The notes beneath the pieces were generated by a model, which was not told where the DNA came from, searched no databases, and saw only the letters and a program-made list of their open reading frames with translations. A stretch of 64,000 nt of DNA from Candidatus Obscuribacterales bacterium. Its GTDB lineage: Bacteria > Cyanobacteriota > Vampirovibrionia > Obscuribacterales > Obscuribacteraceae. The stretch is from assembly GCA_020050685.1 (NCBI GenBank), contig JAGVKG010000046.1, positions 1 through 64,000 on the forward strand, written 5' to 3'. Below are positions 34,625 to 43,550 of this stretch, piece by piece; positions within the stretch are counted from its first letter, which is position 1; each line of letters begins with the position of its first letter. Made by a program: the position numbers and the translations under genes.

Positions 34625-36016
34625 ATGTATCCATTTGCTACCCGTCACAAATCACAAATCACAGCTCTTTTGACCAAGAGCTTTCTCGTTGTCATTTTGG
34701 TTTTGGCGGTAGCGGCATTAGTTTCCTACTGGTTGAAACCGCCATTTACTAAATTTGAACAAGCCAGAAATTTGATCAGGGCCGGCAAGGCTGCACGGGC
34801 AGTGCCAATTTTGGAAGACCTGCAACGCCGAAACCCTGATGACACCTCTTTCTTGCCTTGGTTAGCCAAAGGCTACCTTGCTTGCGATCGTTTAGCTGAA
34901 GGGCGTGCGGCTTTGGATAAGGCGATTAAATTGCGTGTGCCACCAGAGAAAATTACCAATGCAGTGCTGGCCTATTCGACTTACTACCAAAACAACGGTG
35001 ATTTTACCCAAGCGGAAAGTTTGCTTGACTGGGCGAAGCCATATTGTCAAATTGGTGAAATTCAGTTGGCTAAAGCCAAACTTTATCTTGAATGGGCTTC
35101 TCAGTGCGAATCCGCTGGTCGGACGGATGAAGCAATTGAGAAGCTGGAATTTGCCCATAGCCTAATTCCTGAGATTGTAAGCAATAACTCAATTGCCGAT
35201 TCGCAAACCTATGCCACCATCATTTCGAATAGGCTAAGCCAGACGCTCAAACGGGAGGCAGCAGTTTTTGAAACACGGAGAAAATCCAATGTGCAAGCAA
35301 TTGCATGCTTGAATAAAAGTTTGAAAATTACCGATCTGCCAAGCACGCGCTTGCAGTTGGCAGATCTTTATCGCCAAAATGGTCAGCGCCAAGATGCCAT
35401 TGCTCTCTTGCGTCAGGTGATTAAAAACGATGCCAACAACTTGGCTGCTAAACACGCCTTGATTGGACTTTTGACTGAGACGAAAAATTTGTCTGGTGCT
35501 AAACAGGCTCTTAAGGAGCTAATGAAAAATGAGCCTGGTGCAGAAAACTATCAGTTATTAGCCAAACTTGAGAGTAAGGTTGGCAATTACTCCCAAGCCG
35601 CTACCGCACTGGAAGAAGCTATCTCGCTTAAACAAGGTGACCTGAATCTGCTTAAGAACTTGGAAAGCGTATTAATAAAGTGGGCTGATAGCTTAGCGGC
35701 TCGCGGCAATTTGAAAGAATGCGTTCTCGTAAAAGCAAGTGCCGCCAAAGTGCGCGCCAAAGTTGCTGACATCGAATTTGGTATGTCCAAAAAACTTGGT
35801 CAAGCGCACGCAAAGCCAAAAGCAGGTCAAGTGCCCGGAGGCTCTTTGTCCGAAAGCCAAGCTGTCCCAGGTGCTAAACTTCTCATTGATCAAAGCAATC
35901 CCAGTTCTCAGTCTTCCGTTGATCGCCTAAAGCTTCCCATTCTTCCCCAGGTTCCGACTCAAGTTCCTACTCAAATCCCTACGCAAGCACCCACGCAAGT
36001 TCCCAGTGATGATTGA
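34625..36016 (+). CDS. Membrane-anchored TPR protein
   Basis: 463 residues. One membrane segment (about 18-38) followed by many TPR units to about 370 (ARNLIRAGKAARAVPILEDLQRRNPDD, LADLYRQNGQRQDAIALLRQVIKNDANN, YQLLAKLESKVGNYSQAATALEEAI). The C-terminal tail is low complexity with four to five repeats of VPTQ-type (near 440-460). It is probably a scaffold facing the periplasm or outside. Its stop overlaps the next gene by 11 bases, so the two are coupled. Confidence 0.75.
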   Translation: MYPFATRHKSQITALLTKSFLVVILVLAVAALVSYWLKPPFTKFEQARNLIRAGKAARAVPILEDLQRRNPDDTSFLPWLAKGYLACDRLAEGRAALDKAIKLRVPPEKITNAVLAYSTYYQNNGDFTQAESLLDWAKPYCQIGEIQLAKAKLYLEWASQCESAGRTDEAIEKLEFAHSLIPEIVSNNSIADSQTYATIISNRLSQTLKREAAVFETRRKSNVQAIACLNKSLKITDLPSTRLQLADLYRQNGQRQDAIALLRQVIKNDANNLAAKHALIGLLTETKNLSGAKQALKELMKNEPGAENYQLLAKLESKVGNYSQAATALEEAISLKQGDLNLLKNLESVLIKWADSLAARGNLKECVLVKASAAKVRAKVADIEFGMSKKLGQAHAKPKAGQVPGGSLSESQAVPGAKLLIDQSNPSSQSSVDRLKLPILPQVPTQVPTQIPTQAPTQVPSDD

Positions 36017-36425
36017 ACAAGCAAATTGCCGACATGAATACGTGAAGATATTTCAGCGCAAGCTGAAGGGACTTGAGCGACGTCTACTTTCGACAAGAGC
36101 GTATCTTCCGACTGGATTCAAGCAAGCCGATTTTGGTCACTTAGGCGAAGGTTCATTTTGCTTCTGTACAAAATGTAGGACAAGGCTTTATCCCAAGCGA
36201 ACACAGCAAGAAAGGCTTGCAGCGCGTGCGGCTCTGGCCGCCTCTCAAGCCTTAGACAAGCAGAATGCAGAATTGCAGTCGCAAGTAGACGAAGCTGGTG
36301 GGACAAGCGAAATTCACGTGGAAGAACTTGTATTGGAATCGCCGGATTTCGGAGATGTTGTACAAGAAGGCGTGGTCTTGGGCGGAGAAGAAGATTCTTT
36401 TGAATTTAACGAGGATGAGGGATAA
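36006..36425 (+). CDS. Small protein with a Cys/His metal-binding-like motif
   Basis: 139 residues. C8 and H10 near the N-terminus and FCFCTKC (about 56-62) suggest a zinc site of the form C.H...C.CxxC. A helical, Gln/Ala-rich middle and a strongly acidic C-terminus (from about 100) follow. I do not recognise it. The gene overlaps the TPR gene by 11 bases (a second ATG at 36009 is also possible) and precedes a tiny membrane protein by 7 bases, so it belongs to the same operon. Confidence 0.55.
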   Translation: MMIEQANCRHEYVKIFQRKLKGLERRLLSTRAYLPTGFKQADFGHLGEGSFCFCTKCRTRLYPKRTQQERLAARAALAASQALDKQNAELQSQVDEAGGTSEIHVEELVLESPDFGDVVQEGVVLGGEEDSFEFNEDEG

Positions 36426-36432
36426 TAGAGCC

Positions 36433-36555
36433 ATGAATTTTTTTAGTGTGTTTAGACGCATCTTTGCCTTAGCTGTATTTTTGCCACCACTTTATGTGGC
36501 TTATAGATATTTCCGCTGGCAATTGAAGCAAGCACAAAATGACGAAGAAATTTAG
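36433..36555 (+). CDS. 40-residue single-span membrane protein
   Basis: MNFFSVFRRIFALAVF and then LPPLYVAYRYFRWQL form one membrane helix with basic flanks and an acidic tail (QNDEEI). It starts 7 bases after the previous stop in an otherwise gapless operon. There is no known family; support is position plus a sensible small-protein composition. Confidence 0.45.
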   Translation: MNFFSVFRRIFALAVFLPPLYVAYRYFRWQLKQAQNDEEI

Positions 36556-36609
36556 TTGCTGGAATTGTGTTAACGGGTTGGGAATCTTAGTCATTCGAGA
36601 TGCTTATTG

Positions 36610-37179
36610 ATGGACCGCTATTTTGCCAGGATTGTTCGGGCTCTGATTGTTAGTACGCTTGGTTTTGGTGGCGGCGTAGCGCTGATGGTTTTGATTGTCA
36701 CTCTCGTCTTCAAGGGTGATCAACATGCCTTTCAATATGGCTTGAATGCTGGGCTTTTGATTGGTGGCATTTTTGCTGTGCTTTTGGTTTGCGTGCTTCT
36801 GCCGCTGGACTTAACCACGCATTTATTTGCTGCGAAAGGGCTTTACAAAGAAATTTGGGAACTGGAACAATCAAGAGAAATAACTTTAGAAGGGTCGGCT
36901 AAGGAAATCATGTCTCGTGCAAGGCAGGGACTGCTTTCTGTGCCCTATGTGAAATCAGTTTCTGATAATCCCGAGCGCTATGCGCTGAAAGCGACCATCG
37001 GTACGAGCTGGCGCTCGTATGGTGAAGACATGGAAGTGGAAGTGGAAAAGTTGGCTGAAGACAAATGGCGCTTGCTTTGCACTAGCCGCTCAGCAACCAA
37101 AAATGTTTTGTTTGATTACGCCAAGAACTTTGACAACGTCGAGGCCTGGCTGCGGGCAGTCAAGAATCCGAAAAAATAA
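36610..37179 (+). CDS. Two-helix membrane protein of unknown function
   Basis: 189 residues from ATG 36610; a TTG three bases earlier is possible. Two membrane helices (about 8-34 and 42-68) precede a cytosolic domain of about 115 residues (SAKEIMSRARQGLLSVPYVKSVSDNPERYALKA, ending in a Lys-rich tail) with an alpha-beta pattern. I do not recognise a family. It is 54 bases after the small membrane protein and is probably last in the 34625 operon. Confidence 0.6.
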   Translation: MDRYFARIVRALIVSTLGFGGGVALMVLIVTLVFKGDQHAFQYGLNAGLLIGGIFAVLLVCVLLPLDLTTHLFAAKGLYKEIWELEQSREITLEGSAKEIMSRARQGLLSVPYVKSVSDNPERYALKATIGTSWRSYGEDMEVEVEKLAEDKWRLLCTSRSATKNVLFDYAKNFDNVEAWLRAVKNPKK

Positions 37180-37220
37180 CCCGTGCGTGCATTCTCGCCC
37201 GCGAAACTCAGCGAAACGCA

Positions 37221-37239
37221 GCAATGCGAGGAGCATTGC
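37221..37239. repeat. Hairpin upstream of tRNA-Gly
   Basis: GCAATGC-GAGGA-GCATTGC is a perfect 7-bp inverted repeat. There is no T-run. It is the first of two palindromes in this gap and may be a REP-like element. Confidence 0.45.
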
Positions 37240-37267
37240 GAAGTGAAGCGTCTTAACGCGCGGAGAA

Positions 37268-37305
37268 GCTGATGCTTTGCATCAGCGCCGGAGCGCATAT
37301 ATAAT
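37268..37305 (+). promoter_or_regulatory. tRNA-Gly promoter with a palindrome over the -35
   Basis: TTGCAT (37277-37282), 17 bases, TATAAT (37300-37305), with the expected start a few bases before the tRNA at 37315. The -35 lies inside a perfect 8-bp palindrome GCTGATGC-TTT-GCATCAGC (37268-37286), suggesting protein binding or a mobile repeat fused to the promoter. Confidence 0.6.
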
Positions 37306-37314
37306 AATTCTTAC

Positions 37315-37390
37315 GCGGGTGTAGCTCAGTTGGTAGAGCGTCTGCTTCCCAAGCAGAAGGTCGCGAGTTCGAGACTCGTCCCCCGCTCCA
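37315..37390 (+). tRNA. tRNA-Gly (anticodon CCC)
   Basis: 76 bases including an encoded CCA. The anticodon arm is TCTGC-TTCCCAA-GCAGA, giving CCC, which reads GGG. The D arm is GTAGCTCAGTTGGTAGAGC and the T arm GCGAG-TTCGAGA-CTCGT. One T.C mismatch is seen in the acceptor stem (position 6), which is unusual but tolerated. Confidence 0.93.
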
Positions 37391-37431
37391 TTTCTTAAAA
37401 AACGCGCTGAAAGTTCATGGGGTGAATTTTT

Positions 37432-37998
37432 ATGTCCAACCTTATGCCGAAGATCATGGCTTGTTTGTTTACCGTTTCGATTGCGCTTGATGCAATGGCT
37501 GCAAACTATATAACCAAGGCGTATCAAGCGGTTTACGATGAAACCTCCAGCAGTTTGGGTAATAGTGTTCGCTCTTATGCCAGCGATGGAAAGGGACACG
37601 GACGATCGGAAGTGACGAGCGCAAAAGGTCGGAAGACAGTTGCGATTTTGGATTTGCCCAATAATCAGCTGACCATTCTAATGGACGAGACCAAATCCGC
37701 CATGACTATTCCTCTCAGTCAGGAAGACTTAGTAAAGATGGGTGAGTGCGCCGGTCAGATGAAGGCAAAAGGTATAGCGCTTGGTGCCAAAGTTATAGAC
37801 GGTCATCCGTGCCACGGTTGGCACTACAACCTCGATGGAATTTCGCAGGATCTTTGGATTGGCGATGACATCGGTATTCGTGTATATAGTAAGGTACAAG
37901 GGAAATTTGGCACCCAGGAAGCACATCTTCGTTCTTATTCTGGTAAGGCTCCAGACCCAAGTTTGTTTCTTGTGCCAGCCGGATACCACAAGCAATAA
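37432..37998 (+). CDS. Secreted protein, DUF4412-like
   Basis: 188 residues. The N-terminal signal peptide ends near AMAANY (about 22-24). The mature part (DGKGHGRSEVTSAKGRKTVAILDLPNNQLTILMDETKSAMTIPL, then HGWHYNLDGISQDLWIGDDI) has the pattern of DUF4412-type periplasmic proteins that bind or report something at the envelope. Two cysteines (in the GECAG and HPCHG segments) may form a disulfide. GGGGTG precedes the ATG. It starts 41 bases after tRNA-Gly and may use read-through from that promoter. Confidence 0.6.
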   Translation: MSNLMPKIMACLFTVSIALDAMAANYITKAYQAVYDETSSSLGNSVRSYASDGKGHGRSEVTSAKGRKTVAILDLPNNQLTILMDETKSAMTIPLSQEDLVKMGECAGQMKAKGIALGAKVIDGHPCHGWHYNLDGISQDLWIGDDIGIRVYSKVQGKFGTQEAHLRSYSGKAPDPSLFLVPAGYHKQ

Positions 37999-38082
37999 TT
38001 TTTATACGCACTTTCGTGTAATAAGTTCTGCTAATTTACAGGACAGATTTTCGGCTGTAAGCTAACCACCTTACTATCAGAG

Positions 38083-38156
38083 AGCCAAGGGGCACCTACG
38101 TTTCCGGCAAGCTTGCTTGTCGGAAACTCCTCGCCCCTGGCTGAGGAGTCTTCGCC
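38083..38156 (+). promoter_or_regulatory. Structured leader with an anti-Shine-Dalgarno alternative fold
   Basis: Outer stem AGCCA (38083-38087) with TGGCT (38138-38142), then GGGGC (38089-38093) with GCCCC (38133-38137). Inside, GTTTCCG..CAAGC and GCTTG..CGGAAAC form a 13-pair hairpin (38100-38127). The single-stranded ACTCCTC (38126-38132) is exactly complementary to GAGGAGT (38143-38149), the Shine-Dalgarno of the next gene. The two folds exclude each other. This has the logic of a riboswitch, thermosensor or protein-bound operator. I do not recognise a named family. Confidence 0.55.
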
Positions 38157-38357
38157 ATGAGAAATAATCAGAAGGGTTCGGCCCTGATGGGCTTTGCTAT
38201 TATTGGCATACTAGGATTCATGTTCTATATAGCCTGTTACAGCGATTTAGCCAAGATGTCGCAGGAAGCACAAGCCCCCAAGGTGTACTTTAAATCGGAT
38301 CAGCAATTAGCCAGTGAAATCAAAGTAAAGCCAAAGAAACGATCGGCGCTTCGCTAG
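38157..38357 (+). CDS. 66-residue single-span membrane protein
   Basis: MRNNQKGSALMGFAIIGILGFMFYIACYS gives one membrane helix (about 10-28) after a short basic start; the rest is polar and ends with KVKPKKRSALR. The QKGSAL start slightly recalls prepilin-like or TadE-like proteins, but the conserved Glu at +5 is missing. GAGGAG lies eight bases before the ATG and is under the leader structure described above. The leader implies that its dose is tightly controlled. Function unknown. Confidence 0.6.
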   Translation: MRNNQKGSALMGFAIIGILGFMFYIACYSDLAKMSQEAQAPKVYFKSDQQLASEIKVKPKKRSALR

Positions 38358-38456
38358 AGTCCTAAATTCCTTAAAGTAATTGAGACTGCTTGCTTATCGT
38401 GGTACAAATAATCCAGATGATGTTTGTACTTAATTGGCATAGAAGGGCGGTCTAGG

Positions 38457-39086
38457 ATGCTTAGATTCAAAGGAAACCATGGACTGGTTCTGCTTTCTTC
38501 TCTTTTGATGTGCACGATAACGGTGCCTGCCGCGCATGCTCAAGGCGCGCAAGGTTCAAGCGTGGAAAGCTTTCAGGCTCAGGGGAGAGCCTACGAGGAA
38601 CTTGGCAAATATAACGAAGCCGAGCGTGCTTACACCGAGTCCGTGAGAGAAGCGGAAAAGCTTGGCTCACAAAATCCCAAGCTGATTAGTGCTCTGGATC
38701 TTATGGGACACTTTTGCTACGACCGTGGTGATTTTGGCAAATCAGCCCAGTATTATCGGCGTGAGCTCGATATTGTTAGCCGCCTTACACGTCCAGAAGA
38801 CAAATTCATGATCGAAGTGACGAGAAATTTGGCAAAGTCACTGATGTACCAAGGTCAGCTCAACGAATCAGAAGACCTCTATCGAAGAGTTTTGGAGACT
38901 AATCAACGGATCTTGCAAAAGGCAGAAGAAAGAAACCAACGCAATTTGGTAAACGAACGTGGTGCTGTGGCCACAAGCCTGGACGATATGGCCTTTTGCT
39001 TGCGGCAAGCCGGATCTCTCGGACAAGCAAGCGTTTACGAGAAGCAAGCTGTGCGGGTTCGCTCTCAATTGATGGAGAGCAATTGA
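38457..39086 (+). CDS. Secreted TPR protein
   Basis: 209 residues from ATG 38457, preferred over 38424 because it gives a clean signal peptide (hydrophobic 8-25, cleavage after AHA). Three TPR units follow (AYEELGKYNEAERAYTESVREAEKLG, ALDLMGHFCYDRGDFGKSAQYYRRELD, LAKSLMYQGQLNESEDLYRRVLETNQRIL), of the kind found in kinesin-light-chain-like arrays. It converges with the giant surface-protein gene. No terminator is seen in the 92-base gap. Confidence 0.72.
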   Translation: MLRFKGNHGLVLLSSLLMCTITVPAAHAQGAQGSSVESFQAQGRAYEELGKYNEAERAYTESVREAEKLGSQNPKLISALDLMGHFCYDRGDFGKSAQYYRRELDIVSRLTRPEDKFMIEVTRNLAKSLMYQGQLNESEDLYRRVLETNQRILQKAEERNQRNLVNERGAVATSLDDMAFCLRQAGSLGQASVYEKQAVRVRSQLMESN

Positions 39087-39178
39087 AGTTCTTCTGCTAA
39101 TGCCGTTACGCACTTATCCACCTGTGATTGCCACTTGCTTTGCCAATTCTCAATGGGTTTTTTAACCGGCTTATCGAT

Positions 39179-42100
39179 CTAGGGCAAAGTCTGTCCGGTA
39201 ACCGGTGAATAGGCACCGTGTCCGGCGGTGGCGGATGATAGGCAGGCTGCCATCTTGATCAATTTCTCAGCAATTGCGCGATCGACCCTGTGCTTGCTAT
39301 GGAATACTAGCGGCAAGAGATCGGTGCTTGGTGTTAGTGAAACCAAGGATATTTCGCAAGTGGCAACTTTTAGATCGCCAACATCGGCTGAGCGCAACAT
39401 GCGACGTCCAACCGAATCCTTTTTGATTGCACTGAGTAGCATATCTGCATCCGGGCTCAATACAATTTCAGTACCTGCTGATGCGCCAATGGACTGATTG
39501 GCCACGCGTGCTTGCAAGCCATTTGTGCCGGCGGTTTGTTCATACAAATTGCGAACTTTTGTGACACCATCTTCGTGAGAAACAAGAGCAATGGTGCCGG
39601 CTTTGACTAACACTTGATGCTCGTAGATGTTCAAAATGGTGTCATCAGATGCCATGACCAATGCTTCTCCGGAATTGAGTGATACCACTCCGACCTGGCT
39701 GGCATCAATTTGAGCCACGGCATTGTATTCAATCAAGGCGGTGCCGACATTCATCATGAATATTCCTGGTGTTGTCGTTACAGGAGTGAATGCCACTGGC
39801 AGATTTGATTGTTTTGCCTTTCTGCCTGTTGCGGTTCCTGTGTTTGTGGTTTGTGAGTTCAGTGGTGCGGAATTTGTGTTTGTTGTTGTTGTGCTATTGT
39901 TTCTTGCATTGCGTCCACCAACGGTAGTAGTTGTTGTTGTAGATGTTGCTCCGCTGGTTGCACCGGCGTTTCGTCCGCTGCGTCCACCTGTTGTGGTGGT
40001 TGTCGTAGTAGTTGTTGTTGTCGTTGGTGTACTGCTACCATCATTGTTGCGATCATTTCGTCCGCCGGTTGAGCTGGTGGTTGTAGTCGCTGTTGTCGTT
40101 GATGAACTTGAGTTGTTGTTTCTGGCTTGGCGTCCACCAACAGGGCCGGAAGCTGAATTGTTGAGGGGGGTGCCATTGGATGATACGACAAGGGCGCCAC
40201 CCTTACCGCTAGTAGCGCTAAGGGTTATGTTGCTAGTACTGTCCGAAAGGTTGTCAGAAATAGTGAGCGCCGTTCCAGAGCCGGAAGCAGCGTTTGTTAT
40301 CGAAATGTTGCCGCCTGTAGTTGTAAGATTAGCTGTACCAGTTGTCTGAGCCTCTGTAGCAGACGCGGAAGAGGATGACGAGGAATTACTGCCAGATGAA
40401 GACTGGCTGGTGCTTGACGAACTGCCGGAACCTGAGGAAATTATGATGGCGCCACCACCGGTCGTCGATTGAGAAGATGATATTGGTGTGACTCCACTGG
40501 TTGGGGTTAGGTTGACTCCACTGGTCATGTTGAGAGAATCCGGTGTGGAGTCATTTGACTCTACATTGACATTCGGTTGCACAGGTGGGTCAGCCGTGAT
40601 CACGTTGTTACCCATCAATGTGATTGCCGCAGTTGGTCTTGTGCCAGTGTCGAATACAACATCGCGATCAATTACGTTGACGATGTTGTCATCTACACCT
40701 GGTTTAAGAGCCAGGATGCTGTTAGCACCAAAGTAGGCTGTTCCACCGCCAGCAAAATTCACATCAACGTTAGTTGGTGCAGTTGTGTTCGTAGGCGTGG
40801 GTGTCGTGGTGCCAATAAAGATCGTCACGTTACCTTTTGCCGGATTGCCGGTTGTGTAAGCTTCCAGTTCTGAGTTGAGACCAATTGTGATGGTGCCACT
40901 AGTGGTATCAGTATTTTGTAGAACCAGATTTCCTTCATTGGCGAAGATAACTTTGTTGGCTTGTACATTTAGTGCACCAGAGTTTGCAACCAAAGTAATG
41001 TCGCCATTAAGAGTTGCCAGAGTGCCGACAGTTAGAGCACCGGATGAGGTAACACTGAAGTCGGAACCAGCAGAAGAAGTACCAAGAGTGAGGGACGAAG
41101 AAGTTGCATCGACGAATACGGTACCTGTGCCTTGGGTATTGGCACGCAGGGTGGTAGCAGCGACAGCAAGAGGAGCAGATGAAGTACCGAGGCTACCCGT
41201 GCCACTAGAAAGAACTACGTTGGTACCTGATATTGAACCAGTCGATTGAGTAATACTGCCTGAGCCATTAGCAGAAAGAGTGGTGAAAGCGCTGCCGCCG
41301 ACTGCGGCATCCAAAACGATATTGCCGTTGCTGCCAGCAGTTGTAGAAATTGTTGTTGAACCAAGTCCTGAATTTGTCACAGTACCATCAACGGTAAGTG
41401 TGCCACCAGCTAACAAAGTAACTTGTCCACCGGATGCAGTGACAGTCCCTGTATTGAGTGTGGACCCTGTTTGCACGCCGAAGGTGCGGGAGCCAACGTT
41501 GACCGTGCGACCAGTAGCCGAAACAGCGCCACCATTTAATAGGTAGAGGTTGTAATTGGCAGAGATATCGAGATCACCTTCGAGAGTCAGTCCGCCAGTC
41601 AGACCGAGATCGCCAATAGCTAGGGCAGCAGAAGTGATGTTGGAGAGCATGGAATCAGTAACTTTGAAAGCAGCAGAGCCGCCGGTGCCACCGACACCGA
41701 TTGCGACAGCGGAAGTTGGCTTGAGATAGAGGATGCCTTGTCCGATGCTGACGGAGCCAGAGGAGAAGGTAACGGAGGCAGCTTGTAGGTTGACGGTGCC
41801 GGCGGTCATCACAATTGTGCCGTCAACTGTCAAAGTACCTTGAGCTTGGAGATTAACAAGAGTACCGCCGAAAATCGAACCGGAAGTAACATTACCTTGA
41901 GCATTCATGGTCATAGTTTTCAGACCGAGAGTCAGGTTGCCGGCGTTAGTGATATTGCCACCATTTTGGAGATTGTATTGCGAGACATTAGTGGCAGAAA
42001 GATCAGTACCATCGATAACTGTGATACCACCGGGAGTAAATGCTTGACCAAGGGTAACTTCATTGGCGGTCACGTTAGCTAAGAATGCATTTGTCAATTC

Positions 42101-43550
42101 GAATTGCGCATTGCCGCCAGTACCGCCAAGGGCGATTGTGCGATTGCCGTAAGGAGCAAACTGCACTGAGCCCGATCCGGCATTTATCGTGCCAGTAACA
42201 TTGAGTGTGGCGCCAGTAACTAAAATCGTACCACCCGGAACAGATACGCTGTCACTCATGGTGATAGTTTGTGCGGAACTGAAGTTGGCAAAAGTCCCGC
42301 CGCTAACGCTGCCAGAGGTAACATTACCCTGAGCAGAAATCGAAAGCGAATGGGTCGTTCCAAGGTCAATTGTGGAACTGCCAGGTGAGTAGCTCCCACC
42401 AGTTACGAATACAAGGTTGTACACGCCAGCTGGGCCAGCACCTGACACATCAATATCGCCAGCCAAAGTGAATGTGGAGTTTTTGCCGAAGTCACCAACC
42501 AGTAAAGTGCCAGCCGTGATGCGTGATAGTTCGACAGCGCTAACTTCAAATGGATCAGAGCTTGCACCTGTATTGCCAACAGTAATAGCAACAGCAGCGT
42601 TTGGCTTCAATTGTGTCGATTTAGTTCCCGAATTAATTGCTCCTTGGATATCGATCCCATTCGCGATTATGCTGACATTGCCGGAAGCCGCAGTTAGTGT
42701 TCTGGTTGAATTGATGGTAACAGTACCAGTTCCCTGTGTGATCAGTGTGCTGGCAAGCACGGATGTGACATTTGTGCCAATGACAATATTGCCGTTATTA
42801 GCAGATGTTTGGAGTTTTAGCGTGCCAGCATTGATAGTGCCGGTTGTGGTAATGGCGTTGTTATTAATTAATTGCAACGTGCCAGCAACTGTGGAAGTAG
42901 CAAGATTGACGGCGCCCGTATTGTTTACAAAGGCATTGGCGGAACCGACGGTCGTCAGAGCAAGTGTCGAAGCAACAGTATTGATTGGATTGGCACCAGT
43001 ACCTATGGAGCCTGTATTAGCTGTAAGTGTTATGCTTGGAGCGGTAATCGTTCCAGCGGTGCGAGTCATAGTGGCAGATCCAGTTACGGATAAAGTAACT
43101 GAGGTTGTCGCAGTGATATTGCCGGCAAAGGACATGCTACCGTCGGAGGTAACATTGAGAGTACCGTCAGAGGAAAGCAAACCAGTGTTCTCGATTACCA
43201 ACGCGGGACCTGCTTGGTTGGATGTAATACTCATTACGCCTTGGCTAGCTCCACCTGTAAATTCATGTGTACCAGCTATTATCACTTGAGTGGTTGTGCT
43301 GGCCCCAGTGATGTTGATGCTTACTGGATTGCCAGAGCCAAATCCTTGAAGTGTCACAGTTACATTGGCCGGAATATGTTCTGCCGTCAATGTAGTTGCA
43401 AGCATTGATGGGCCGATGATAACGTTGCCGCTCACGGCGACACCACCTTCAACCACTAGCGTGCCACCAATTTGACTGGATAGTTGCAGTGACAGCAACA
43501 AACTGGTGACCGTCAAATTGGTTAAGTCAAGGCTGACAATCGGACCACCA
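39179..43550 (-). repeat. Shared C-terminal block, copy 1
   Basis: Codons of about the last 1455 residues of the giant gene align nearly end to end with 58092-62420. Several stretches are almost identical at DNA level (for example 41041-41110 against 59902-59971), others clearly diverged. Linker composition near 39850-40450 differs most. Confidence 0.85.

Noticed and set aside
38157-38240. Prepilin signal in the 66-residue protein
   Set aside because: QKGSAL fits only loosely, and the conserved Glu at +5 is absent.
39850-40150. CRISPR-like repeats in the Thr-rich region
   Set aside because: Irregular codon repeats inside an open frame; no constant spacer length.
42417-43289. Long plus-strand frame (290 codons) opposite the giant gene
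   Set aside because: It is rich in Val/Pro/Thr, as expected from the reverse strand of a Ser/Thr/Gly-rich repeat gene, and lacks a ribosome-binding site. The same holds for frames at 39723-40349, 58549-59613 and 61525-62094.
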